64,000 nucleotides of DNA. It comes from Flavobacterium azooxidireducens (GTDB lineage Bacteria; Bacteroidota; Bacteroidia; Flavobacteriales; Flavobacteriaceae). The position numbers and the translations under genes are program-made. The notes under the pieces are model-generated. The model searched no databases. It was given only the letters and a program-made list of their open reading frames with translations, and was not told where the DNA came from. Numbering within the stretch: position 1 is the first letter of the stretch; each line of letters opens with the position of its first letter. Shown in pieces: positions 15,805 to 24,483 of the stretch. The stretch covers positions 3,555,001 to 3,619,000 of the forward strand of contig NZ_CP096205.1 of the NCBI RefSeq assembly GCF_023195775.1. Reading direction: 5' to 3'.

Positions 15805-17202
15805 TTAGTTCTTTTTGGCAATTTGTGCCATTAGTTCGGCTTCAGCAACCAATTTTCCGTTGGCATACGCATTGGCTTGCATGTGACAAATTCCGCGACG
15901 AATTGGCGTAATCAAATCACATTTAAAAATTAATGTATCACCCGGCAACACTTTGTGTTTGAATTTTACATTATCAATTTTCATGAAATAAGTAAGGTAA
16001 TTTTCAGGATCAGGAACAGTACTTAGCACCAAAATCCCACCTGTTTGAGCCATTGCTTCTACAATTAAAACGCCTGGCATTACCGGAGCATCTGGAAAGT
16101 GACCTACAAAAAATGGTTCGTTCATGGTTACATTTTTCAATCCAACCACATGAGTATCTGATAATTCAAAAATCTTATCTATTAACAAAAAAGGTGGACG
16201 GTGTGGCAACATAGCCATAATTTTATGAATATCCATCAACGGTTCTTGATGTAAATCATACGTTGGCACCTGATTTCTTTGTTCTATTTTAATGATTTTT
16301 GCCAATTTTTTTGCAAATTGAGTATTTACAAAATGTCCTGGTTTGTTGGCGATAACTTTACCTTGAATTCGAGTTCCAACCAAGGCTAGGTCACCAATTA
16401 CATCTAATAATTTATGGCGAGCTGCTTCGTTAGGATAATGTAATGTTAGATTATCTAAAATACCGTTTGGTTTAACTGAAATTTTATCTTTTCCAAAAGC
16501 TGTTCTTAAATTTTCCATGGTTTCTGCTGAAATTTCTTTGTCAACATAAACGATGGCATTATTCAAATCGCCTCCTTTTATTAAACCATTATTTAAAAGC
16601 GATTCCAATTCATGCAAAAAACTGAATGTTCTGGCATCAGCAATTTCCTTTTTAAATTCATCAATACTTTTCAAGGTTGCATTTTGTGTCCCTAATACTT
16701 TAGTACCAAAATCAACCATTGCAGTTACTTGATAAGAATCAGACGGCATCACTAAAATTTCACTTCCGGTAGCTTCATCTGTATAAGAGATAACTTCTTT
16801 TACAACATAGACTTTTCTATCGGCTTCTTGCTCAACCACTTCTGCTTGCTCAAGAGCTTCAACAAAAAATTTAGAAGAACCATCCATAATAGGTGGCTCT
16901 GAAGCATTTAGCTCAATAATAAGATTGTCAACATCGCAACCAATACAAGCAGCTAAAACGTGTTCTGACGTTTGAATTTTAACCGCATTTTTTTCTAAAT
17001 TGGTTCCACGTTGAGTATTTACCACATAATTTGCATCTGCTTCAATGATTGGATGACCTTCTAAATCAACCCGAACAAATGTAAATCCATTGTTTACAGG
17101 AGCTGGTTTAAATGTCATAGTTACTTCCTGACCGGTGTGTAATCCTACTCCTTCTAAAGTAACTTCGTTTTTTATGGTTTTTTGTTTAACCGATTGTACC
17201 AT
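15805..17202 (-). CDS. lpxC-fabZ: Bifunctional LpxC deacetylase / FabZ dehydratase
   Basis: This 465-residue fusion couples the committed step of lipid A synthesis (zinc deacetylation of UDP-3-O-acyl-GlcNAc) with 3-hydroxyacyl-ACP dehydration in fatty-acid synthesis. The LpxC part (1-305) has the zinc ligands H81 (SEHVLAA), H263 and D267 (HKLLDVIGD). The FabZ part (about 318-465) has H368 in FFVGHFPDAPVMPGV and E382. Such fusions are typical of Bacteroidetes. Both enzymes draw on the same hydroxyacyl-ACP pool, so a 1:1 ratio may balance lipid A against phospholipid. The start codon shares one base with the lpxD stop. Confidence 0.97.
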   Translation of the reverse strand: MVQSVKQKTIKNEVTLEGVGLHTGQEVTMTFKPAPVNNGFTFVRVDLEGHPIIEADANYVVNTQRGTNLEKNAVKIQTSEHVLAACIGCDVDNLIIELNASEPPIMDGSSKFFVEALEQAEVVEQEADRKVYVVKEVISYTDEATGSEILVMPSDSYQVTAMVDFGTKVLGTQNATLKSIDEFKKEIADARTFSFLHELESLLNNGLIKGGDLNNAIVYVDKEISAETMENLRTAFGKDKISVKPNGILDNLTLHYPNEAARHKLLDVIGDLALVGTRIQGKVIANKPGHFVNTQFAKKLAKIIKIEQRNQVPTYDLHQEPLMDIHKIMAMLPHRPPFLLIDKIFELSDTHVVGLKNVTMNEPFFVGHFPDAPVMPGVLIVEAMAQTGGILVLSTVPDPENYLTYFMKIDNVKFKHKVLPGDTLIFKCDLITPIRRGICHMQANAYANGKLVAEAELMAQIAKKN

Positions 17203-18227
17203 TATTCTTTAGTTATTGTTTTTTTTAATACTTCTAAATCGTTCACTATTTTTGGTAAATTTTTAAAATGTACGTATGATTTGCTATAATCTCCGTAATT
17301 AAAAGAGGGTGAACCTTGAACTGTCTCGCCATCTTTTAGATTTTTACCAATTCCGGATTGAGCTTGTATGCGAACTCCATCACCTATAACAAGATGTCCT
17401 GCAATTCCAACTTGACCGCCAATCAAACAATTTTTTCCTATTCTTGTTGATCCTGCTATGCCTGTTTGTGCTGCAATTACTGTGTTTTCGCCAATTTCAA
17501 CATTATGAGCAACATGAATTTGATTATCAAACTTCACTCCTTTTCTAATAATTGTTGAACCTAATGTTGCTCTGTCAATGGTTGAACAAGCTCCAATTTC
17601 TACATTATCTTCTATGATAACATTTCCTATTTGTGGAATTTTATCATAACTTCCATCGGCCATTGGTGCAAATCCAAACCCATCAGAACCAACGATTGTT
17701 CCGGAATGTATGGTGCAATTATTACCAATTTCAGTTTCAGAATAAACTCTTGCACCAGCGAAAAATACACAATTATCGCCAATTATAACATTATCTCCGA
17801 TAAAACTATTTGGATAAATTTTTACATTACTGCCAATTTTCACGTTTTTACCAATGTAGCAAAAGCTTCCTAAATACAATCCTTCACCATACGTAACTCC
17901 TTCAGAAACAACTGAAGGTTGCTCGATTCCGGATTTCATCAATTTTACTTGATTGTAATATTCAAGTAATTTTGAAAAAGATTTGTATGCATCTTCAACC
18001 GCGATTAAAGTTGCCGAAATTTCCTGTTCCGGTTCAAATGATTTATTAACTATTACAATTGATGCTTTTGTTGAATAAATATAATTTACATATTTTGGAT
18101 TGGCTAAAAAGGTAAGCGATCCTTCGGATCCTTCTTCGATTTTTGACAATTTATAGACTTCAACATTGGTATTTCCAACGACTTCGCCTTCTAATATGGA
18201 TGCTATTTGTGCTGCAGTAAATTTCAT
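17202..18227 (-). CDS. lpxD: UDP-3-O-(3-hydroxyacyl)glucosamine N-acyltransferase LpxD
   Basis: LpxD adds the second hydroxyacyl chain to the deacetylated UDP-sugar made by LpxC. The 341-residue protein has the N-terminal uridine-binding domain (1-100), hexapeptide repeats, a catalytic His in [10 protein letters not shown] (H241) and a C-terminal helix. Its length is usual for LpxD, and it is the canonical copy compared with the 309-residue paralogue at 13401-14330. The stop codon overlaps the lpxC-fabZ start by one base (TAATG), giving coupled translation. Confidence 0.96.
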   Translation of the reverse strand: MKFTAAQIASILEGEVVGNTNVEVYKLSKIEEGSEGSLTFLANPKYVNYIYSTKASIVIVNKSFEPEQEISATLIAVEDAYKSFSKLLEYYNQVKLMKSGIEQPSVVSEGVTYGEGLYLGSFCYIGKNVKIGSNVKIYPNSFIGDNVIIGDNCVFFAGARVYSETEIGNNCTIHSGTIVGSDGFGFAPMADGSYDKIPQIGNVIIEDNVEIGACSTIDRATLGSTIIRKGVKFDNQIHVAHNVEIGENTVIAAQTGIAGSTRIGKNCLIGGQVGIAGHLVIGDGVRIQAQSGIGKNLKDGETVQGSPSFNYGDYSKSYVHFKNLPKIVNDLEVLKKTITKE

Positions 18228-18251
18228 TCCGACAAAAATATAAAAAACTAC

Positions 18252-19496
18252 CTAAAATTTGTTAATTTCTTCGAGTACTTTTGGAAAACAAATATAGAAT
18301 TTTGTTACCGGCTTAGAGAATGCTCTGGAATTGAGTTGATCGGAAGAAATTACGATATCCTCAATGGTTCTATCTTTTTTTACAATTTTGATTGGTTGCG
18401 ACTCCTTATTGTAACCCAACGTTTTTATTTTTCCTTTAAATACAAAATAATCCGTTTCTGACATAGAGATTGGATATTGTTGCAATAATTGTTCTTTATA
18501 AGATGTCAACACTTCTCTATCAAACTTTTCATTGCTTAGTTTAATTTTAAGCAAATCTCTGTTAATAATCATTTTACTTAATGAACTCAGCACAAAGTCG
18601 TCATGATATTGCCATGTTTTCAACGCACTCATAATATCAAAATCATCTAATTGGGAAAATTTTTCTAAAATTTCTACTGTAAAATCTTCTTTTTCAATTT
18701 TATTATTCAAAAAAAACAAAAGTGGTTTTGATGCATCCAAAACAATTCCTTTTTGAGAAAGTTCTTTGGCTCTTTTTAATGCTTTGGTGAGAATTAGTTC
18801 GGCCACCAAACTTGTTTTGTGCAAATAGGCTTGCCAATACATCAATCGTCTGGCCATTAGGAATTTTTCGATGGAATAAATCGCTTTTTCTTCCACAACC
18901 AAAACATCATCAATCACATGTAGCATCTGAATCAATCGATCTGAATTAATATTTCCTTCAGCAACACCGGAATAAAAACTATCTCTTTTTAAATAATCCA
19001 TCCGATCCATATCCAACTGACTCGAAATCAATTGAAGCATGAATTTTCGATGATATTCTCCTTTAAAAATCTGAATGGCTAAGTTTAATTTCCCATCAAA
19101 CTCCTCATTAAGCCGATTCATAAACAAAAGGGAAATTTCTTCGTGATGCACGTTTTCAACAATACTTTGTTCTAAAGCATGCGAAAAAGGTCCATGTCCA
19201 ATATCATGCAACAAAATAGCGACATAAAGAGCTGTTTCTTCGTCTTGTGAAATTGAAATTCCTTTGAAACGCAATACTTCAACAGCTTTCTGCATCAAAT
19301 GCATCGCACCCAAAGCATGATGAAAACGGGTATGATGTGCTCCGGGATAAACCAAATAGGACATTCCCATTTGAGAAATTCTTCGCAAACGCTGAAAGTA
19401 CGGATGCTGAATTAAATCGAAAACCAATTCATTAGGAATACTAATAAATCCGTAAATTGGATCGTTAAAAATTTTTAATTTATTGGTTCGACTCAC
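18252..19496 (-). CDS. HD-domain phosphohydrolase (SAMHD1-like)
   Basis: The 414-residue protein has the HD metal site: HTRFHHALG, LLHDIGHGPFSHALE and the later SQLDMDRMDYL, matching dNTPase/SAMHD1-like HD enzymes; the actual substrate is not shown by sequence. There is no in-frame ATG near the conserved N-terminus (RTNKLKIFNDPIYGF), and the GTG at 19496 is the best start. The frame continues 17 codons further to a TTG at 19547, but that stretch carries a promoter (TTG, 22 nt, TATATTTG). It heads the lpx block, 24 nt from lpxD. Confidence 0.85.
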   Translation of the reverse strand: MSRTNKLKIFNDPIYGFISIPNELVFDLIQHPYFQRLRRISQMGMSYLVYPGAHHTRFHHALGAMHLMQKAVEVLRFKGISISQDEETALYVAILLHDIGHGPFSHALEQSIVENVHHEEISLLFMNRLNEEFDGKLNLAIQIFKGEYHRKFMLQLISSQLDMDRMDYLKRDSFYSGVAEGNINSDRLIQMLHVIDDVLVVEEKAIYSIEKFLMARRLMYWQAYLHKTSLVAELILTKALKRAKELSQKGIVLDASKPLLFFLNNKIEKEDFTVEILEKFSQLDDFDIMSALKTWQYHDDFVLSSLSKMIINRDLLKIKLSNEKFDREVLTSYKEQLLQQYPISMSETDYFVFKGKIKTLGYNKESQPIKIVKKDRTIEDIVISSDQLNSRAFSKPVTKFYICFPKVLEEINKF

Positions 19497-19514
19497 AAAG
19501 TTAGAATTGGATTG

Positions 19515-19547
19515 CAAATATACTGATTTTGATTTTGTATTAATCAA
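19515..19547 (-). promoter_or_regulatory. Promoter of the HD-lpx operon
   Basis: On the minus strand, TTG at 19547-19545 and TATATTTG at 19522-19515 are spaced 22 nt. This is a good Bacteroidetes promoter and supports the GTG start at 19496. A second TAACTTTG box overlaps that GTG. Confidence 0.7.
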
Positions 19548-19621
19548 CGATTTTTTACAATAACTTTAATACTTCCTACGTTCGATAATTGTTAAATTGC
19601 ACCAAATAAAAAAACACCTTT

Positions 19622-21175
19622 ATGGACAAAATAAAAATTCTTTGGGTAGATGATGAAATTGATTTACTCAAACCACATATTCTTTTTTTAGAAAACAAAA
19701 ATTATGCTGTAACTACGTGCAATAATGGTCGTGATGCGGTTGATATATTTGAAGAAAACCAGTTTGATATTGTGTTTTTGGATGAAAATATGCCCGGAAT
19801 GAGCGGTTTGGAAACGCTTTCGGAAATGAAGGAAAAAAAATCGGCTGTTCCCGTGATTATGATTACCAAAAGCGAGGAAGAAAGCATCATGGAAGAAGCC
19901 ATTGGTTCTAAAATTGCTGATTATTTGATTAAACCGGTTAATCCAAATCAAATTTTGTTGGCTTTGAAGAAAAATCTAGATCATTCCCGTTTAATTACCG
20001 AAAAAACAACGTTGGATTATCAGAAAGAATTTCGAAAAATTGCGATGGATTTAGCCATGGTAAATTCCTTTGAAGATTGGACGGAATTGTATAAAAAATT
20101 AATTTTCTGGGAAATTGAATTAGAAAACATCGAAGACCAAGGATTGATTTCTATTTTAGAATCTCAAAAAGTAGAAGCCAACAGCCAATTCGGAAAATTT
20201 ATTGAAAAAAATTATGAAAAATGGTTTGAAGAAAAAACAGACAAACCTGTTTTATCACACAAATTATTTAGAGAATATGTTGTTCCGGAAATCGTAAAAA
20301 AAGATAAACCTATTTTATTTGTTGTGATTGATAATTTGCGTTATGACCAATGGAAAGCATTTGAAAGTGTGGTAAACAACCATTACAAACCCGAAAAAGA
20401 AGCAGCTTATTACGCCATGTTACCAACGGCTACACAATATGCCAGAAATGCTATTTTCTCAGGTTTAACGCCATTGGAAATGGAAAAACAATTTCCTCAA
20501 TATTGGCGAAATGATGTAGAAGACGGTGGAAAAAATCTTTACGAAGGAGAATTTTTAGAAGCTCAATTAAAACGATTAGGCCTACACATTAAAAGTGAAT
20601 ACTATAAAATCACCAATTTTAAAGACGGTAAAAAGTTAGTAGACAACTTCAAAGGATTGAAAAATAATGACTTAACTACAATTGTTTATAATTTTGTAGA
20701 TATGCTTTCGCATGCTAAAACCGAAATGGAAGTGGTTAAAGAATTGGCTTCCAATGACAAAGCGTATCGTTCGTTAACACTAAGCTGGTTCAAAAATTCA
20801 CCCTTATTGGAAATGATTCAGATGGCTCAACAAATGGGCTTCAAACTTATCTTAACCACTGACCACGGAACCATAAACGTGAAAAATCCATCCAAAGTAA
20901 TTGGTGATAAAAACACAAGTTTGAACCTTCGATACAAAACCGGACGAAGTTTAACCTATGAAGACAAAGATGTGTATGCCGTGAAAGACCCGAAAAAAAT
21001 TGGCTTACCCTCCATCAACATGAGCAGCTCTTTTATTTTTGCCAAAAATGATTTGTTCTTGGCGTATGTGAACAATTACAATCACTATGTAAGTTATTAT
21101 CGAAATTCCTATCAACATGGTGGAATTTCGCTGGAGGAGATGATTGTTCCTTTTTTGGTGTTTAATCCGAGGTAG
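19622..21175 (+). CDS. porX: T9SS response regulator PorX (receiver plus PglZ domain)
   Basis: PorX is the cytoplasmic response regulator needed for type IX secretion and gliding. The 517-residue protein has a receiver domain (1-120) with D10, D11, phosphoacceptor D54 and K104, a helical linker, and a PglZ-type alkaline-phosphatase-fold domain (about 230-517) with D237 (VIDNLRYDQW), T271 in PTATQ and a TTDHG metal motif. In Porphyromonas gingivalis PorX the same Thr271 is reported to be needed for phosphodiesterase activity. The partner kinase PorY is not encoded here. It is divergent from the HD-lpx block, and its stop is followed at once by a short repeat tract. Confidence 0.95.
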   Translation: MDKIKILWVDDEIDLLKPHILFLENKNYAVTTCNNGRDAVDIFEENQFDIVFLDENMPGMSGLETLSEMKEKKSAVPVIMITKSEEESIMEEAIGSKIADYLIKPVNPNQILLALKKNLDHSRLITEKTTLDYQKEFRKIAMDLAMVNSFEDWTELYKKLIFWEIELENIEDQGLISILESQKVEANSQFGKFIEKNYEKWFEEKTDKPVLSHKLFREYVVPEIVKKDKPILFVVIDNLRYDQWKAFESVVNNHYKPEKEAAYYAMLPTATQYARNAIFSGLTPLEMEKQFPQYWRNDVEDGGKNLYEGEFLEAQLKRLGLHIKSEYYKITNFKDGKKLVDNFKGLKNNDLTTIVYNFVDMLSHAKTEMEVVKELASNDKAYRSLTLSWFKNSPLLEMIQMAQQMGFKLILTTDHGTINVKNPSKVIGDKNTSLNLRYKTGRSLTYEDKDVYAVKDPKKIGLPSINMSSSFIFAKNDLFLAYVNNYNHYVSYYRNSYQHGGISLEEMIVPFLVFNPR

Positions 21176-21198
21176 ATGGAAGATGGAAGATGGAAGTT
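21173..21198 (+). repeat. Short repeat tract overlapping the porX stop codon
   Basis: Three units of ATGGAAG with one spacer base (GATGGAAG, 8 nt) begin within the TAG stop codon of porX. The same words appear, on the coding strand, after the nadC stop. Confidence 0.6.
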
Positions 21199-21283
21199 GT
21201 AATGAATGCTAATTCAGTAGCAATGAATCCTTTTTTTAATAACAATAGTTATCAAAATCTGTGTGCTGTTACCTCACCCCCAA

Positions 21284-21304
21284 CCCCTCTCCAATGGAGA
21301 GGGG
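21284..21304. repeat. Perfect 21-bp palindrome CCCCTCTCCA-A-TGGAGAGGGG
   Basis: Ten-base arms flank a single A. The neighbouring bases (CCTCACCCCCAA) match a GC-rich interspersed repeat I recall from other bacterial intergenic regions. There is no T-run after it, so it is not a standard terminator. It stands out against the AT-rich DNA between porX and tsaE. Confidence 0.75.
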
Positions 21305-21326
21305 AGTCGAAACTTAAAAAAAATAC

Positions 21327-21334
21327 TAATTTTG
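21327..21334 (+). promoter_or_regulatory. -7 box for tsaE
   Basis: TAATTTTG matches TAnnTTTG, 45 nt upstream of the tsaE ATG, and lies just downstream of the 21-bp palindrome. Confidence 0.5.
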
Positions 21335-21379
21335 CAGTCTCAATTAAACTCAGTGTGCCACTAAAAGGGATAAAATAAA

Positions 21380-21784
21380 ATGCAATACCAATTCAATTTA
21401 AGCGAAATAGAAGCCATCGCTCAAAAAATAATACATTCAAACCCAGAAAAAGTAATTCTCTTCAATGGGCAAATGGGTGCCGGAAAAACAACCTTTATCA
21501 AAGCATTATCCAAAGTATTGGGTGTTGAAAACCCAACATCCAGTCCTACTTTTTCTTTGGTTAACGAATATGAAGCTCAAGACGGATTGGTTTATCACTT
21601 CGACATGTATCGTCTAAAAAATGAAATGGAAGCCCTTGATTTTGGTATAGAAGATTATCTTTATTCCGGGCACTGGTGCTTTATCGAATGGGCAGAAAAA
21701 ATTCCGAACTTAATTCCTGACAAACATAATGTCATTACTATAGAAATTTTGGAAAACGGTTATCGAAAATTAATTTTAAACTAA
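21380..21784 (+). CDS. tsaE: tRNA threonylcarbamoyladenosine biosynthesis ATPase TsaE
   Basis: TsaE is the ATPase of the TsaBDE complex that makes t6A37 on ANN-decoding tRNAs. The 134-residue protein has the Walker A motif GQMGAGKTT (30-38), the PTSSPTFSLVNEY segment, YHFDMYRL and the terminal EWAEK with W. This is the full family length. Other t6A genes (tsaB, tsaD) are absent here, though a TsaC/Sua5-type synthase is at 34861-35481. It has its own promoter and a degenerate heptad repeat downstream. Confidence 0.95.
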   Translation: MQYQFNLSEIEAIAQKIIHSNPEKVILFNGQMGAGKTTFIKALSKVLGVENPTSSPTFSLVNEYEAQDGLVYHFDMYRLKNEMEALDFGIEDYLYSGHWCFIEWAEKIPNLIPDKHNVITIEILENGYRKLILN

Positions 21785-22010
21785 TTTATAGTTCAACTCA
21801 ACCTGAAACTTGAAACCTGAAACTTAAAAATAGAACACGGATTAAACGGATTTGCTTTGCAAAACGCGGATTTTCACAGATTTTTGATAGCTTGGCTATA
21901 ATAGATTTAAGCGGATTTGTCTGTGAAACATTTTCGTTTTAGCACGAATCAACCTGAAACTTGAAACCTCAAACCTGAAACTTGAAACCTCAAACTTTTC
22001 AGAAAAAAAA
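21785..22010 (+). repeat. Intergenic heptad repeats and related tracts after tsaE
   Basis: This non-coding stretch holds AACCTGA/AACTTGA/AACCTCA heptads in two blocks (about 21798-21828 and 21951-21997). Between them is a segment with repeated GGATTT words and AAACGGATTTGC/CGCGGATTT copies. It separates tsaE from the alanine dehydrogenase gene. I see no ORF or tRNA in it. Confidence 0.65.
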
Positions 22011-22070
22011 TAACTCTTTCAAATTCCAAAATAATTCCTAACTTAGACACTTATTTTTACAATTTGATTT

Positions 22071-23264
22071 ATGCCCATAACACCTTTCTCCAAACAGCAA
22101 TTACTTCCGCAGGAAGAAAAATTGGAAATTGCCCGACATAAAAGCGAATTATTTATCGGAATTCCGAAAGAAACTTCCTATCAGGAACGTAGAATTTGCT
22201 TGACACCGGATGCAGTCAATTCACTCGTTTCGCATGGTCATCGGGTAATGTTGGAAGCCGGAGCCGGAGAAAGTGCGAGTTATTCCGACAAAGAATATTC
22301 CGATGCCGGAGCAGAAATCACTCAAGATCCTAAAAAAGTTTTTAGTTGTCCGATGATTCTAAAAGTAGAACCACCAACTTCTGCAGAAATCGAAATGATC
22401 AATCCAAATACAATTATCATTTCTGCGATTCAATTAAAAACCCGAAAAAAAGAATATTTCGAAAAATTAGCTAAGAAAAAAATCACCGCTTTTGCATTTG
22501 AATTCATCAAAGACGATGACGGTTCCTACCCAGCCGTGAAATCCTTAAGCGAAATTGCCGGAACAGCTTCCATCTTAATTGCGGCCGAATTAATGATTAA
22601 CAACCAGTTTGGGAAAGGCTTACTTTTTGGAAATATTACCGGAGTAGCCCCAACCGAAGTTGTGATTATTGGTGCAGGAACGGTAGGAGAATTTGCAGCT
22701 AAAACCGCTCTTGGTTTAGGTTCAAATGTAAAAGTTTTCGACAATTCAATCACAAAACTGCGTCGTTTACAAAACAATTTAAAACATCCAATTTTTACCT
22801 CTACTATACAACCAAAAGGTTTACTTAAAGCGTTACGTCGTTGCGATGTGGCGATTGGTGCCATGCGTGGACAAAACCGCACACCTGTTGTGGTGACCGA
22901 AACGATGGTGGAACATATGAAAAAAGGAGCCGTAATTGTTGATGTGAGCATTGATACAGGCGGTTGTTTTGAAACTTCCGAAATCACAACACACGAAAAA
23001 CCGACTTTCATAAAAAATAACGTTGTACATTATTGTGTGCCGAATATTCCGTCACGCTATTCCAAAACGGCTTCGTTGTCCATCAGTAATATTTTAACCC
23101 CTTATTTAATTCAAATTGCGGAAGACGGCGGTGTAGAAAGTGCCATTCGTTGCAACCGCGGACTTAAAAACGGACTCTATTTTTACCACGGCATCTTGAC
23201 CAATAAATCCATTGGCGATTGGTTTGATTTACCCAACAGCGACATTAATTTGATTGTGTTTTAG
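22071..23264 (+). CDS. ald: Alanine dehydrogenase
   Basis: This enzyme interconverts L-alanine and pyruvate with NAD+. The 397-residue protein has the AlaDH/PNT N-terminal domain (IGIPKETSYQERRICLTPDAV), the K-containing ILKVEPP strand, the dinucleotide motif IGAGTVGEFAAKTA and the later CVPNIPSRYSKTASLSISN. The longer N-terminus (about 25 residues before FIGIPKE) is usual for Bacteroidetes members. The closest alternative is a transhydrogenase alpha-like protein, but the absence of the partner subunit favours Ald. Confidence 0.93.
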   Translation: MPITPFSKQQLLPQEEKLEIARHKSELFIGIPKETSYQERRICLTPDAVNSLVSHGHRVMLEAGAGESASYSDKEYSDAGAEITQDPKKVFSCPMILKVEPPTSAEIEMINPNTIIISAIQLKTRKKEYFEKLAKKKITAFAFEFIKDDDGSYPAVKSLSEIAGTASILIAAELMINNQFGKGLLFGNITGVAPTEVVIIGAGTVGEFAAKTALGLGSNVKVFDNSITKLRRLQNNLKHPIFTSTIQPKGLLKALRRCDVAIGAMRGQNRTPVVVTETMVEHMKKGAVIVDVSIDTGGCFETSEITTHEKPTFIKNNVVHYCVPNIPSRYSKTASLSISNILTPYLIQIAEDGGVESAIRCNRGLKNGLYFYHGILTNKSIGDWFDLPNSDINLIVF

Positions 23265-23284
23265 CGAATTTGTTTGTACTTTTG
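23254..23284 (+). promoter_or_regulatory. Promoter of the DUF4258 gene inside the end of ald
   Basis: TTG at 23254 and TACTTTTG at 23277 are spaced 20 nt, a near-perfect Bacteroidetes promoter. It starts inside the last codons of ald and ends 19 nt before the next ATG. Confidence 0.75.
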
Positions 23285-23302
23285 CCGCATTAAAACTTAG
23301 TG

Positions 23303-23686
23303 ATGAAATTCTATCAACGTCTTGCTTTTTTTCTGTTCGGTTTATTAATCGGAGTCATTTTTCTTATTTATTTTTTAGGGGCAAAAGCCGAAGCAAGAGG
23401 TGTAACATTCTGTTATTTACCCAATTGCCGGGTATTAAAAGACATTCGCACAAAACCATTTCATTATTCCGAAGAAGCCTCAGAAGTATTGGCAGAGACG
23501 TGGATTGATACGGTTGACATCAAAAATACTTTAATGCATGGCGATGTAGATTTTGACCTAAGCAATATAAAAGAAGGAGCTGCCAAATTATATGTCATAG
23601 AAGGCAAAACAGTCGACCAAGTTGCAATTACGTTAGAAGTGCTGAACTTTGAGAAAAAAGCCGTTTTAAAATCCATCAAAAAATAA
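23303..23686 (+). CDS. DUF4258-like small membrane-anchored protein
   Basis: The 127-residue protein has one N-terminal membrane segment (about 5-25), then a soluble extracytoplasmic domain with FCYLPNCRVL and DVDFDLSNI. The chosen ATG directly follows an in-frame GTG. From memory this domain is annotated as DUF4258 in Flavobacterium; the function is unknown. It has its own promoter and is followed after 4 nt by a GNAT gene, so the two form a small operon. Confidence 0.7.
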   Translation: MKFYQRLAFFLFGLLIGVIFLIYFLGAKAEARGVTFCYLPNCRVLKDIRTKPFHYSEEASEVLAETWIDTVDIKNTLMHGDVDFDLSNIKEGAAKLYVIEGKTVDQVAITLEVLNFEKKAVLKSIKK

Positions 23687-23690
23687 CACC

Positions 23691-24128
23691 ATGAACTGCC
23701 TCATTCGTCCCGTTACCGAAACCGATTTTGAGGCCGTTTATCAATTTATCAACGAGTTAGAAGAGTGTGTTTTTCCTAAAGAATCGCAACGTGCAATCTT
23801 TCTCGAAAACCTCGCAAATTCCAAACATATTTTTCTATTAGCCGAGATCAACCAAACTCCGGTCGGCTTTCTCAGTTGCCACGTGCAAAACCTCATCCAT
23901 CACGGTGGTTTGGTAGGCGAAATTCAGGAAATGTTTGTAGATGCCAATTACAGAAGTCACCACATTGGCAAAAAATTGCTCGATGAATTAAAGACCATCG
24001 CCAAACAAAATAATCTCCTTCAAATTGAAGTTACTTCCGGCTTTAAACGCGAAAAAGCCCATACATTTTATGAACGGGAAGGATTTCCGCATACGCACAA
24101 GAAGTTTGTGTGGAAATGTAACCGTTAG
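23691..24128 (+). CDS. GNAT family N-acetyltransferase
   Basis: This 145-residue acetyltransferase has the GNAT acetyl-CoA loop QEMFVDANYRSHHIGKKLLDE, where R/G-x-x-G/A binds the pyrophosphate, and an ending strand GFPHTHKKFVWK. The acceptor is not shown by sequence. It starts 4 nt after the DUF4258-like gene. The stop codon is followed 10 nt later by foldback repeat copy B. Confidence 0.88.
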   Translation: MNCLIRPVTETDFEAVYQFINELEECVFPKESQRAIFLENLANSKHIFLLAEINQTPVGFLSCHVQNLIHHGGLVGEIQEMFVDANYRSHHIGKKLLDELKTIAKQNNLLQIEVTSGFKREKAHTFYEREGFPHTHKKFVWKCNR

Positions 24129-24138
24129 TCATTTATTT

Positions 24139-24282
24139 AGAAGCTAATCCCGCTTTCCGCTACAAGCTTTTGCTCAAAAACCTTTTTTTCTAAGGCCCGG
24201 CAGTAGCTCCCAAGGTCGCTCTGCCAAACCAAGAAAAAATAGGTTTTCTTCACAAAAGGCTTTTCGCTGCAATCGGGGCTAG
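24139..24282 (+). repeat. 144-bp foldback repeat, copy B
   Basis: It begins AGAAGCTAATCCCGC and ends AATCGGGGCTA, nearly identical to copy C at its outer arms. The centre of the stem is mutated (GGCCCGGCAG against GGTTTGGCAG). It lies 10 nt after a stop codon. Confidence 0.9.
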
Positions 24283-24349
24283 AATTATCTGCAAATCAGG
24301 ATTTAAACATAAAAATATTTAATCAAATAAAAACTCCATCTGATGATTT

Positions 24350-24389
24350 CCAATATCTTTTGTTATATTTGATAAACAAATAATATTGG
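24350..24389. repeat. Intergenic hairpin CCAATAT...ATATTGG
   Basis: CCAATAT and ATATTGG flank an inner TTTGTT/AACAAA stem. A TATATTTG box (24364-24371) lies inside it and may be the promoter of the next gene. Its role is unknown. Confidence 0.35.
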
Positions 24390-24483
24390 ATGATTATCGT
24401 ACATATCTACCCAATTTTAGGTGTGTTAGTATGATTTGTTTATACATATATACAAGTTAGGTGCAACTTTAAAGACCAAACCG

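Noticed and set aside
21190..21378. ORF of 62 aa between porX and tsaE
   Set aside because: It runs through a repeat tract, a palindrome and the tsaE promoter and has no coding pattern.
21838..21950. tRNA or ncRNA in the tsaE-ald gap
   Set aside because: No cloverleaf or conserved tRNA boxes; the segment is a repeat of GGATTT words.
22526..23011. 161-aa ORF on the minus strand inside ald
   Set aside because: It is a shadow of the strong alanine dehydrogenase gene.
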